Shown in pieces: positions 1 through 5,309 of a stretch of 6,390 bases of DNA. The notes beneath the pieces were generated by a model. That model was not told the DNA's origin, did not search any database, and saw only the letters and a list, made by a program, of their open reading frames with translations. Numbering within the stretch: position 1 is the stretch's first letter; the number at the start of each line of letters is the position of its first letter. Source of the stretch: an uncultured Ruminococcus sp. (lineage in GTDB: Bacteria > Bacillota > Clostridia > Oscillospirales > Ruminococcaceae); assembly GCA_900319195.1 (NCBI GenBank), contig ONNL01000184.1:1-6390 (forward strand), written 5' to 3'. A program made the translations under genes and the position numbers.

Positions 1-74
1 ACACGGAAGTTAAGCTCTGACACGAAGAAGATACTCGGCTGGTCACGGCCCGGAAAACTATTTCAATGCCGACA
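1..74 (+). rRNA. rrf: 5S ribosomal RNA, 3' part (5' end outside window)
   Basis: The window opens inside a 5S rRNA. 'acacggaagttaagctc' (1-17) is the universally conserved loop B/helix III region. 'tactcggctgg...cggcccgg' (about 33-53) matches the helix IV/loop E region in the form typical of ruminococci, and 'caatgccgac' (64-73) is the 3' strand of the closing helix I. Roughly the first 40 nt are missing upstream, so helix I cannot be confirmed by pairing and the exact 3' end is an estimate. An intrinsic terminator follows within 10 nt and no tRNA gene follows, so this is probably the last gene of an rRNA operon entering from the left. Confidence 0.9.
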
Positions 75-81
75 TGATTAT

Positions 82-107
82 GGAGCTGCTAATGCAGCTC
101 CTTTTTT
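82..107 (+). terminator. Intrinsic terminator of the rRNA operon
   Basis: There is a perfect 8-bp stem, GGAGCTGC (82-89) with GCAGCTCC (94-101), closed by a TAAT tetraloop and followed directly by six T residues (102-107). This is a textbook Rho-independent terminator. It lies just downstream of the 5S rRNA and insulates the next promoter, whose -35 box starts 13 nt later. Confidence 0.93.
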
Positions 108-119
108 GTTGCCTTTTTC

Positions 120-148
120 TTGACCTTTTTTGCGGTTAATGGTATAAT
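120..148 (+). promoter_or_regulatory. Sigma-A promoter for the permease-rnhA unit
   Basis: The -35 box is TTGACC (120-125) and the -10 box is TATAAT (143-148), separated by an ideal 17 bp. A TG at 140-141 gives an extended -10 (TGGTATAAT). The expected start of transcription is near 155, which leaves a leader of only about 13 nt. That leader starts right at the Shine-Dalgarno sequence of the permease gene, so there is no room for leader-based regulation. Confidence 0.85.
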
Positions 149-167
149 GGAGTAAAGAGGTGAGCCC

Positions 168-1115
168 GTGTTTTTAAGCAATCTGATGTTCAGTCTGAAT
201 GCGACTGTTCCCGTTTTTCTGATGATGGTGTTCGGCTGGTTCGTCCATAGATTCGGACTTCTTGACGACCATGCAACAGCGCAGATAAATAAATTCGTTT
301 TCAAGCTGCTGCTGCCTGCACTGCTCTTCATGGACCTTTCAACTGCCGATTTCAAGGCGGTATGGGACGGCAGATTCGTGCTGTTCTGCGTTTGCGTAAC
401 TCTTATAAGTGTCGGGATAGCTTTTCTGTATTCGATTCCGCACAGGGACGGTGCCGAGCGCGGTGAGATAATTCAGGCTTCATACCGCAGCAGCGCGGCT
501 ATCCTCGGGATCGCCTTTGTCAACAACATCTACGGTCACGCAACTATGGCTGCGCTGATGATAGCAGGTACGGTGCCAATTTACAATATTGTCGCGGTAA
601 TCGCCCTCTCGCTGACATCTCCCGATAACAAGGGCGGCAGGGGAGTTTACCTCAATACGCTGAAGGGAATTGTCACGAACCCCATTATCCTCGGTATTAT
701 CGCAGGACTGCTGTGGTCGATAATCGGCATACCACAGCCGTTTATCATGTCGAAGTCAATTTCTTATCTCGGCAGCATGGCAACTCCGCTATCGCTTATC
801 GCCCTCGGTGCGTCATTTAAATTCAGCGAGGCAAGGGATAAGCTTGGTGTGACGCTCGGCATTGCATTCCTGAAGCTCGTTTTCTTTGCGTCGGTCTTTC
901 TGCCTGTCGCTGTCCATTTCGGATTCAGAGGGGAAAAGCTCATTGCGATACTCGTCATGCTCGGGAGCGCTACCACGGGAAGCTGCTTTGTTATGGCTAA
1001 AAACTTCGGACACAAGGGCGTTATAACGTCATTTACGGTCATGATTACCACTATGCTCAGCTCCGTCACGCTTACGACGTGGCTGTTCATATTAAAATCG
1101 CTGAAATACATATAA
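168..1115 (+). CDS. AEC (auxin efflux carrier) family transporter
   Basis: A 315-residue integral membrane protein of the AEC/Mem_trans family (PF03547), secondary carriers that in bacteria mostly export or exchange organic anions such as malate; the substrate here cannot be told. The N-terminal segment (residues 8-58) has the family pattern: a hydrophobic helix with 'VPVF...GWFVHRFGLLD', then 'INKFVFKLLLPALLF'. The second half restarts with the typical 'TNPIILGIIAGLLW' helix near residue 168. About ten hydrophobic segments fit the usual two five-helix repeats, and the length is normal. The GTG start at 168 is chosen because AAAGAGGTG lies 7 nt upstream and the family N-terminus aligns. The next in-frame ATG (186) would leave the ribosome site too far away. 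The gene follows its own strong promoter and ends 10 nt before rnhA, so the two are very likely co-transcribed. Confidence 0.88.
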   Translation: MFLSNLMFSLNATVPVFLMMVFGWFVHRFGLLDDHATAQINKFVFKLLLPALLFMDLSTADFKAVWDGRFVLFCVCVTLISVGIAFLYSIPHRDGAERGEIIQASYRSSAAILGIAFVNNIYGHATMAALMIAGTVPIYNIVAVIALSLTSPDNKGGRGVYLNTLKGIVTNPIILGIIAGLLWSIIGIPQPFIMSKSISYLGSMATPLSLIALGASFKFSEARDKLGVTLGIAFLKLVFFASVFLPVAVHFGFRGEKLIAILVMLGSATTGSCFVMAKNFGHKGVITSFTVMITTMLSSVTLTTWLFILKSLKYI

Positions 1116-1125
1116 GAGGTGCAGA

Positions 1126-1563
1126 ATGAAAACAGTTGAGATTTTTACCGACGGCGCTTGCAGCGGCAATCCCGGACCGGGCGGATACGGCGTGATACTG
1201 AGGTTCAACGGACACGTAAAGGAGCTCTCGGGCGGAGAGCATGAGACTACCAACAACCGCATGGAGCTCACGGGAGTAATAAAGGCACTCTCTGCGCTCA
1301 AGGAGCCGTGCAGGGTCATTCTTACGACGGACAGCAAATATGTCGTTGACAGCGTAACAAAGGGCTGGGTCTACGGCTGGAGGGAGCGCGGCTGGGTGAA
1401 GTCGGACAAGAAGCCTGCGCTGAATGTTGACCTCTGGGAGCAGCTCCTGCCGCTTCTGGAGCGCCATGATGTGACGTTCAACTGGGTCAAGGGACACGCA
1501 GGTCACCCCGAAAACGAGCGATGTGACGCGCTTGCGGTCGAGCAGCGCGACATTCACGCATAA
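1126..1563 (+). CDS. rnhA: Ribonuclease HI
   Basis: A 145-residue cytoplasmic RNase HI that cleaves the RNA strand of RNA-DNA hybrids, for example at R-loops and Okazaki primers. The motifs are all present: 'FTDGACSGNPGPGGYG' with D9, 'TNNRMELTG' with E47, 'TTDSKYVVD' with D69, and 'WVKGHAGHPENERCD' with H124 and D134. These give the full DEDD metal-binding set plus the catalytic histidine, so the enzyme should be active. The 'GWVYGWRERGW' segment (80-90) matches the basic protrusion region that helps bind the hybrid. Length fits the E. coli-type enzyme, with no extra N-terminal hybrid-binding domain. AAGAGGTG (1114-1121) lies just upstream of the ATG and overlaps the stop codon of the permease gene, so translation of the two is probably coupled. 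Confidence 0.97.
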   Translation: MKTVEIFTDGACSGNPGPGGYGVILRFNGHVKELSGGEHETTNNRMELTGVIKALSALKEPCRVILTTDSKYVVDSVTKGWVYGWRERGWVKSDKKPALNVDLWEQLLPLLERHDVTFNWVKGHAGHPENERCDALAVEQRDIHA

Positions 1564-1570
1564 ATTTCCG

Positions 1571-1577
1571 AAAGGAG
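1571..1577 (+). promoter_or_regulatory. Shine-Dalgarno that fixes the start of the EF-Tu domain 2 protein
   Basis: AAAGGAG at 1571-1577 is only 1 nt from the upstream ATG (1579) but 7 nt from the second in-frame ATG (1585). Normal ribosome spacing therefore favours 1585 as the real start, which drops two residues from the longest reading frame. Confidence 0.8.
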
Positions 1578-1584
1578 CATGGAT

Positions 1585-1962
1585 ATGGGATTTTTAAGGG
1601 ATTTTTTCAGACGAGATGATGACCCCGAAACTGACGATATGCGCGAGATACGCGAGTATCAGGAAAACGTTTACAATGCGGGCTCGGGAGCGAGCGAGAG
1701 CTCGGAGTTTCTCATTGAGGACGTATTTGTCATCAACGGCAGGGGACTTGTTGTGACGGGACACGTTGTGACGGGAAAATTCAGCGTCGGGGACTCGGTA
1801 AGGTTCATTCACAATGTTTCGACGGAGCGGCCTGTCACGATAAGGGGAATCGAGAAGTTCCGCAAGGTCGTTGACTCGGCTGTCGAGGGCGAGTACGTTG
1901 GGATCCTGCTCCCGGAGCTTGCAAAAAAGGACGTTTCACGAAATGATATGCTGAAAAAATAA
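1585..1962 (+). CDS. Small protein with a stand-alone EF-Tu domain 2-like beta-barrel
   Basis: A 125-residue protein. Residues about 42-123 read as translation factor domain 2 (GTP_EFTU_D2 type): 'FLIEDVFVINGRGLVVTGHV' matches EF-Tu's 'IEDVF.I.GRGTVVTGRV'. Then follow 'GKFSVGDSVRFI', 'TIRGIEKFRKVVDSAVEGEYVGILL' (EF-Tu 'TVTGVEMFRK.LDE...GDNVGLLL') and 'KDVSRNDML' (EF-Tu 'EDVERGQVL'). No GTPase P-loop, DxxG or NKxD motif and no domain 3 are present, so it cannot work as a GTPase alone. Residues 1-41 are a short hydrophobic/basic start (MGFLRDFFRR) followed by an acidic, probably disordered stretch. The start at 1585 is preferred over 1579 from ribosome-site spacing. It lies 21 nt after rnhA and ends the unit. 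Its function is unknown: it may bind RNA, tRNA ends or a protein. It is intact and not an obvious pseudogene remnant. Confidence 0.85.
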   Translation: MGFLRDFFRRDDDPETDDMREIREYQENVYNAGSGASESSEFLIEDVFVINGRGLVVTGHVVTGKFSVGDSVRFIHNVSTERPVTIRGIEKFRKVVDSAVEGEYVGILLPELAKKDVSRNDMLKK

Positions 1963-2067
1963 GGGGTTCCCTCTTCTGACAGAATGGTGATCGGATCCTG
2001 AGCGGATAATGCTGAGTGACGACATCCTCGAAGGTACGCACGGAAAAACATCTGATATGACTGAGTA
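1963..2067 (+). other. Untranslated stretch between the domain 2 gene and its terminator
   Basis: About 105 nt of non-coding sequence. I find no convincing promoter just upstream and no signature of common riboswitches, T-boxes, SRP RNA, 6S RNA or tmRNA. The pentamer CTGAG occurs three times, without forming clear stems. It is most simply the 3' untranslated region of the preceding transcript. A small RNA processed from it remains possible but is unsupported. Confidence 0.4.
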
Positions 2068-2110
2068 TGCCCCAATGCATTTCCTATGGGAGATGCGTTG
2101 GGGTGCTTTT
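2068..2110 (+). terminator. Intrinsic terminator of the permease-rnhA-domain 2 unit
   Basis: CCCCAATGCAT (2070-2080) pairs with ATGCGTTGGGG (2093-2103) over 11 bp with one G-U pair. Two wobble pairs can extend it outward, and the loop has a small inner TCC/GGA helix. TTTT follows at 2107-2110, three nt after the stem. The T-tract is short, so termination may be incomplete, but the long stable stem and its position after the last gene support the call. Confidence 0.75.
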
Positions 2111-2174
2111 ATTGTCAGTTTTGCCGATATTTCGCCGCTGTCTTTGGAGCTTTTGCCTTTTCATGCTTTTTTAC

Positions 2175-2203
2175 TTGACAAAACTTCATATCGGGGATAT
2201 AAT
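2175..2203 (+). promoter_or_regulatory. Consensus sigma-A promoter for trkA-trkH
   Basis: The sequence is TTGACA (2175-2180), a 17-bp spacer, and TATAAT (2198-2203): both hexamers match consensus exactly. The predicted start is near 2210. Nothing but the foldback element lies between it and trkA, so the mRNA would have a leader of about 267 nt containing that element. The perfect match implies high basal strength, with any control acting after initiation or by an unseen repressor. Confidence 0.87.
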
Positions 2204-2250
2204 TAGTGTGAGTATTTATATCTATGAGGAAATTCCATACAATTATATTA

Positions 2251-2258
2251 TATAAAAT
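2251..2258. repeat. Left copy of 8-bp target-site duplication
   Basis: TATAAAAT directly abuts the left GGGTA terminus of the foldback element. The identical octamer directly abuts the right terminus (2440-2447). Exact flanking direct repeats at both ends are the mark of transposition. The AT-rich content makes chance identity somewhat less unlikely than for a mixed octamer. Confidence 0.75.
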
Positions 2259-2279
2259 GGGTAAATTACTATTTAGGTG
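2259..2279 (+). repeat. Left terminal inverted repeat of the MITE-like element
   Basis: The outer GGGTA and inner TTTAGGTG blocks are matched exactly, in register, by the reverse complement of 2419-2439. The AT-rich middle has diverged. Confidence 0.72.
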
Positions 2280-2292
2280 ATCGTTACGTGGC

Positions 2293-2310
2293 GGCGTTTG
2301 CGTATTTGCC
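2293..2310 (+). repeat. Left subterminal arm of the foldback
   Basis: This 18-nt arm pairs with the 16-nt arm at 2388-2403 through the GGCGTT/AACGCC and ATTTGCC/GGCAAAT blocks, leaving a small internal loop. It forms the second tier of the nested stem. Confidence 0.75.
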
Positions 2311-2328
2311 CGCCCTCACAAACGCGAT

Positions 2329-2377
2329 AGTCTGTCAAGACCGCCATTTATGGCGCTCTGTATAGTCTTGACATACT
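2329..2377. repeat. Central long hairpin of the foldback
   Basis: AGT-c-TGTCAAGAC (2329-2341) is complementary to GTCTTGACA-t-ACT (2365-2377). It encloses the perfect CGCCAT-TT-ATGGCG hairpin (2342-2355) and a 9-nt unpaired stretch (2356-2364). No T-tract follows, so it is not a typical terminator. Confidence 0.82.
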
Positions 2378-2387
2378 GAGAGTTATA

Positions 2388-2403
2388 GGCAAATGCGAAC
2401 GCC
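2388..2403 (-). repeat. Right subterminal arm of the foldback
   Basis: GGCAAATGCGAACGCC is the near-complement of 2293-2310, two nt shorter than its partner. Confidence 0.75.
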
Positions 2404-2418
2404 ATTATGCTGAATAAC

Positions 2419-2439
2419 CACCTAAAATTTTGAATACCC
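2419..2439 (-). repeat. Right terminal inverted repeat of the MITE-like element
   Basis: It begins with CACCTAAA and ends with TACCC, the mirror images of the left end's TTTAGGTG and GGGTA, and is followed at once by the second TATAAAAT. Confidence 0.72.
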
Positions 2440-2447
2440 TATAAAAT
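2440..2447. repeat. Right copy of 8-bp target-site duplication
   Basis: TATAAAAT directly follows the TACCC end of the element and is identical to 2251-2258. The pre-insertion sequence would have been one copy of this octamer, placing the trkA ribosome site about 20 nt downstream of it. Confidence 0.75.
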
Positions 2448-2476
2448 TTACAAGGTTAAGTGCTCAAGGAGGAATT

Positions 2477-3835
2477 ATGGATATTGTTATAGTCGGCTGC
2501 GGAAAGGTCGGCAATGCTCTTGCCCAGACTCTCGACAACGACCACAGTGTCACTGTTATCGACAAGGACGAGGCTCGTATCAGCTCTATCATCAATGATA
2601 CCGATGTTATGGGTATCGTAGGCAACTGCCTGCAGACAAGCGTACTTGACGAGGCGAATATTTCAAAGACTAACATTTTTATTGCAGTTACGGATTCTGA
2701 TGAGACTAACATTCTCTCTTGCCTTATCGCAAAGAAAATGCACGCGCGTCACTGCATTGCCCGTGTGCGCGACCCTCAGTTTGATAAGCAGCTCGTTTTC
2801 ATGCGTGACGAGCTCGGCATAAGCATGATGGTTAATCCCGATTACAACGCAGCCAATGAGATAGCAAAGATACTGCGCTATCCCGAGGCGATAAACATAG
2901 AATCGTTTGCCAAGGGCAGAGTTGACCTCGCTGAGACGAGGATAGTGGAGGGAAGCATTCTCGAAAACCTCCAGCTCACTCAGCTCTCACGCAGACTGAA
3001 GCTCGATGTGCTCATCTGTGCAGTACAGCGCGGTGATGACCTCATTATCCCCGACGGAAGCTTCATTCTCAGGGCAGGCGACAAGATACACCTCACAGCT
3101 TCACACAGCGCAATGGTCAAGTTCTTCAGGAGCATAAGCGCTGCATACAGAGAAAAGCGAGTGAAGTCCGCGGTGCTCATAGGCGGCGGACGTGTTGCGT
3201 ATCACCTTGCTCAGCAGCTCATTGAAATGGGCGTAAAGGTCAAGATAATCGAGATAGACGAGGACAGGTGCGTACAGCTCAGCCAGAGTCTCAACAAGGT
3301 CAGCATTTCATGTGCCGACGGTACGGACCACGATATTCTTGAGGAGGAGCGAGTCTATGACGCGGACGCTGTCGTTACGCTGACGGGAATTGACGAGGAG
3401 AATATCCTTCTCTCTCTCCTTGCAAAGAAAAACGGAGTCAACAAGGTCGTTACAAAGGTGAACAGAATGTCGCTCATGCAGCTTTCTGATACGCTTTTCC
3501 TTGACAGCCTCATATCTCCAAAGCTCATAACTGTGAGCCAGATACTCCAGTATATACGCGCTAAACAGAATTCTCTCGGCAACAGCATTACGACGCTCTA
3601 TCAGCTTGTCGGCGGTCGCCTTGAGGCTATCGAATTTGTAATACGCGACAAAAAGGAATATGTAGATGTTCCGCTCAAGCGTTTAAAGCTCAGGAGCGGC
3701 ATACTCATAGCGAGCATAGTCCGCGGAAATGAGCTCATCATTCCGAAGGGCGATGACTGTCTTATGCAGGGCGACAGCGTGGTCGTTGTTACAACGAGCA
3801 AGGGCTTCCACGACCTGAGCAACATTTTTGAATAA
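2477..3835 (+). CDS. trkA: Trk potassium uptake system gating subunit TrkA
   Basis: A 452-residue cytoplasmic regulator that binds NAD(H)/nucleotides and gates the TrkH channel. It has the full tandem layout: RCK_N 1 (about 1-120), RCK_C 1 (about 137-218), RCK_N 2 (about 229-345) and RCK_C 2 (about 369-452). The first Rossmann motif is GCGKVG (7-12) with the acidic ribose-binding D29 after beta-2. The second is GGGRVA (236-241) with E259; its last glycine is alanine, a variant I recall in Firmicute TrkA. The internal duplication shows in 'DDLIIPDGSFILRAGD' (187-202) and 'NELIIPKGDDCLMQGD' (418-433). The ATG is preceded by AAGGAGG (2466-2472). Length is normal for TrkA rather than the single-RCK KtrA. 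trkH follows 18 nt later. RCK_C domains in some Firmicutes sense c-di-AMP; whether this one does is not shown by sequence. Confidence 0.96.
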   Translation: MDIVIVGCGKVGNALAQTLDNDHSVTVIDKDEARISSIINDTDVMGIVGNCLQTSVLDEANISKTNIFIAVTDSDETNILSCLIAKKMHARHCIARVRDPQFDKQLVFMRDELGISMMVNPDYNAANEIAKILRYPEAINIESFAKGRVDLAETRIVEGSILENLQLTQLSRRLKLDVLICAVQRGDDLIIPDGSFILRAGDKIHLTASHSAMVKFFRSISAAYREKRVKSAVLIGGGRVAYHLAQQLIEMGVKVKIIEIDEDRCVQLSQSLNKVSISCADGTDHDILEEERVYDADAVVTLTGIDEENILLSLLAKKNGVNKVVTKVNRMSLMQLSDTLFLDSLISPKLITVSQILQYIRAKQNSLGNSITTLYQLVGGRLEAIEFVIRDKKEYVDVPLKRLKLRSGILIASIVRGNELIIPKGDDCLMQGDSVVVVTTSKGFHDLSNIFE

Positions 3836-3853
3836 AGGAGCATAAGACGGCTG
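3834..3853 (+). promoter_or_regulatory. Poorly spaced Shine-Dalgarno of trkH
   Basis: AAAGGAG (3834-3840) overlaps the trkA stop codon but lies 13 nt from the trkH ATG (3854), longer than the usual 5-9. No in-frame ATG, GTG or TTG lies between them; only ATA (3842) and CTG (3851) do. Initiation may lean on coupling to trkA translation, or use the CTG, or be weak. Confidence 0.6.
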
Positions 3854-5290
3854 ATGAATTATAAAATGATTTTGTATACCATGGGCAAGCTGCTCATGGT
3901 AGTAGGTGCGTTTATGTTCCTGCCCGTTATTGTCGGGTTCATCTACGGAGAGAAGCACGTTATCACAACATTCGGGATCCCGATAGCGTCGCTGTTTATT
4001 CTCGGTCTGCTCTTTTCGGCAAAGCGCCCTAAGGATATATCGGTGTATTCGACGGAGGGCTTCGTGAGCGTTGCTGCTTCGTGGATAATGGTATCGCTCC
4101 TCGGTGCACTCCCGTTTGTTATCTCGCGCGAGATACCGAACTATGTTGACGCTCTGTTCGAGACCGTTTCGGGCTTCACGACTACGGGTGCTACGATAGC
4201 AACGAATATCGAGGGAATGTCCAAGAGCATACTTTTCTGGCGCTCGTTCACACACTGGCTCGGCGGTATGGGAATACTTATGTTCGTGCTTGCGATAATG
4301 TCAAGCAACGATGTGCGTACCATGCATATGATGAGAGCGGAGTGCGCGGGACCAAACGTCGGCAGACTGGTATCCCGTTCAAGCAATACCGCGAGGATAC
4401 TCTACGGTATCTATATACTGCTCACAGTCCTTGAAACGCTGTTTCTGCTGTTAGGCGGCGTTCCGCTGTATGACAGTATCATTCATGCCTGTTCATCGGC
4501 AGGTACGGGAGGATTCTCGATATACGGCGACAGCATAGGTCACTATAACAGCCTTTACGTTGAAATGGTAATTGCCATTTTCATTACGCTTTTCGGCGTA
4601 AACTTTAACCTGTATTACTACATACTTATCCGCAAGTACTCGCTCGCATACAAAAACGAGGAGGTAAGGATATACTTCGGAGCCATAGCACTGGCTACGA
4701 TAGCTATTACCGCGAACATAGTCCACCTCTATTCGACAGTCGGCGGAGCGCTGAGACATTCATTCTTCATGGTCGCTGCTACGATAACCTCGACGGGCTT
4801 TGCGACGGCGGACATCACTACATGGCCGCGATTCTCGCAGACCTTGCTGCTGATGCTGATGTTCCTCGGCTCGTGTGCAGGCTCTACGGGCGGCGGTATG
4901 AAGGTATCACGAATAGTTATCCTAATAAAGACAGGCATCAAGGAACTGAAATACCTTGCAAATCCTCACGCAGTCGCTACCGTAAAAATGGACGGCAAGC
5001 CTGTTGACAATTCAGTTGTCAGAGGTGCAACATCATACCTTATCCTGTTCATACTGCTGTTCATGATATCACTGCTGCTCCTCATGTTCGATAAATACAC
5101 TATTGAGGAGTCCATGTCGGCTGTGACGACGTGTATAAACAACATCGGCTACGGTGTCGGGCGATTCGGACCTGCGGGAAGCTTTGCAGGCTTGAAGCCG
5201 TTTTCAAAGATCGTTCTGAGCTTTGATATGCTGCTCGGACGACTTGAAATATATCCGCTTATAATGCTGTTTGCGGCACGTAAGCGATAA
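3854..5290 (+). CDS. trkH: Trk potassium uptake system membrane channel TrkH
   Basis: A 478-residue K+ translocating subunit of the SKT superfamily, with four membrane-P-loop-membrane repeats. All four filter regions can be read: 'ETVSGFTTTGAT' (103-114), 'SSAGTGGFS' (214-222), 'TITSTGFATADITTWP' (310-325) and 'TTCINNIGYGVG' (425-436). Each carries the filter glycine (G112, G219, G315, G432 as likely candidates). 'GSCAGSTGGGMK' (339-350) is the conserved small-residue stretch of the third repeat that forms the intramembrane gate loop. 'LGRLEIYP' (461-468) is the characteristic C-terminal motif. 'WRSFTHWLGGMG' (129-140) is also typical of TrkH. Length matches TrkH. It partners with TrkA encoded just upstream. 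An oddity: the fourth P-loop has GYG where family members usually have GPG. Confidence 0.96.
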   Translation: MNYKMILYTMGKLLMVVGAFMFLPVIVGFIYGEKHVITTFGIPIASLFILGLLFSAKRPKDISVYSTEGFVSVAASWIMVSLLGALPFVISREIPNYVDALFETVSGFTTTGATIATNIEGMSKSILFWRSFTHWLGGMGILMFVLAIMSSNDVRTMHMMRAECAGPNVGRLVSRSSNTARILYGIYILLTVLETLFLLLGGVPLYDSIIHACSSAGTGGFSIYGDSIGHYNSLYVEMVIAIFITLFGVNFNLYYYILIRKYSLAYKNEEVRIYFGAIALATIAITANIVHLYSTVGGALRHSFFMVAATITSTGFATADITTWPRFSQTLLLMLMFLGSCAGSTGGGMKVSRIVILIKTGIKELKYLANPHAVATVKMDGKPVDNSVVRGATSYLILFILLFMISLLLLMFDKYTIEESMSAVTTCINNIGYGVGRFGPAGSFAGLKPFSKIVLSFDMLLGRLEIYPLIMLFAARKR

Positions 5291-5309
5291 TATGTGGAGG
5301 GAAATTAGT

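Larger units (their letters stand above)
2259..2439. mobile_element. 181-bp MITE-like foldback element
   Basis: A non-coding element made almost wholly of nested inverted repeats. The termini (2259-2279 and 2419-2439) are 21-bp imperfect inverted repeats, 14 of 21 matching, with identical outer GGGTA and inner TTTAGGTG blocks. Inside, 2293-2310 pairs with 2388-2403 (GGCGTT and ATTTGCC blocks exact). Further in, 2329-2341 pairs with 2365-2377 with a single mismatch (TGTCAAGAC/GTCTTGACA exact), and the centre is a perfect hairpin CGCCAT-TT-ATGGCG (2342-2355). Exact 8-bp direct repeats flank it. There is no transposase gene, so it would be moved in trans. ISL3, IS256, IS6, IS66 and IS1595 family elements make 8-bp duplications; the parent family cannot be assigned from this sequence alone. 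It sits between the trkA promoter and gene. Confidence 0.72.

Noticed and set aside
1087..1557. Minus-strand 156-residue frame opposite rnhA
   Set aside because: rnhA on the plus strand has every catalytic residue; the antisense frame has no recognisable motif or ribosome site.
1963..2110. Possible riboswitch or small RNA ahead of the terminator
   Set aside because: No known riboswitch, T-box, SRP, 6S or c-di-AMP (ydaO) core could be matched, and a full promoter lies between this segment and trkA, so it would not control trkA by attenuation. Kept only as a 3' untranslated stretch.
2009..2255. Two short plus-strand reading frames (2009-2206 and 2067-2255)
   Set aside because: They run through the terminator hairpin and the trkA promoter, have no Shine-Dalgarno sequence, and their composition does not resemble a real protein.
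2329..2377. Central hairpin as a transcription terminator
   Set aside because: The stem is strong but is followed by ACTGAGAGTT rather than a T-tract.
2368..2396. Outward promoter carried by the MITE (TTGACA at 2368-2373)
   Set aside because: At 16-18 bp spacing there is no acceptable -10 box (AAATGC region); the hexamer is simply part of the hairpin arm.
2251..2447. CRISPR array or att site
   Set aside because: There is only one direct-repeat pair, 8 bp long and placed at the ends of a palindromic element; there is no regular spacing, integrase or tRNA end.
3683..4255. Minus-strand 190-residue frame across the trkA-trkH junction
   Set aside because: It lies opposite two clearly identified genes, and its charged, low-hydrophobicity composition with no motif fits a shadow frame.
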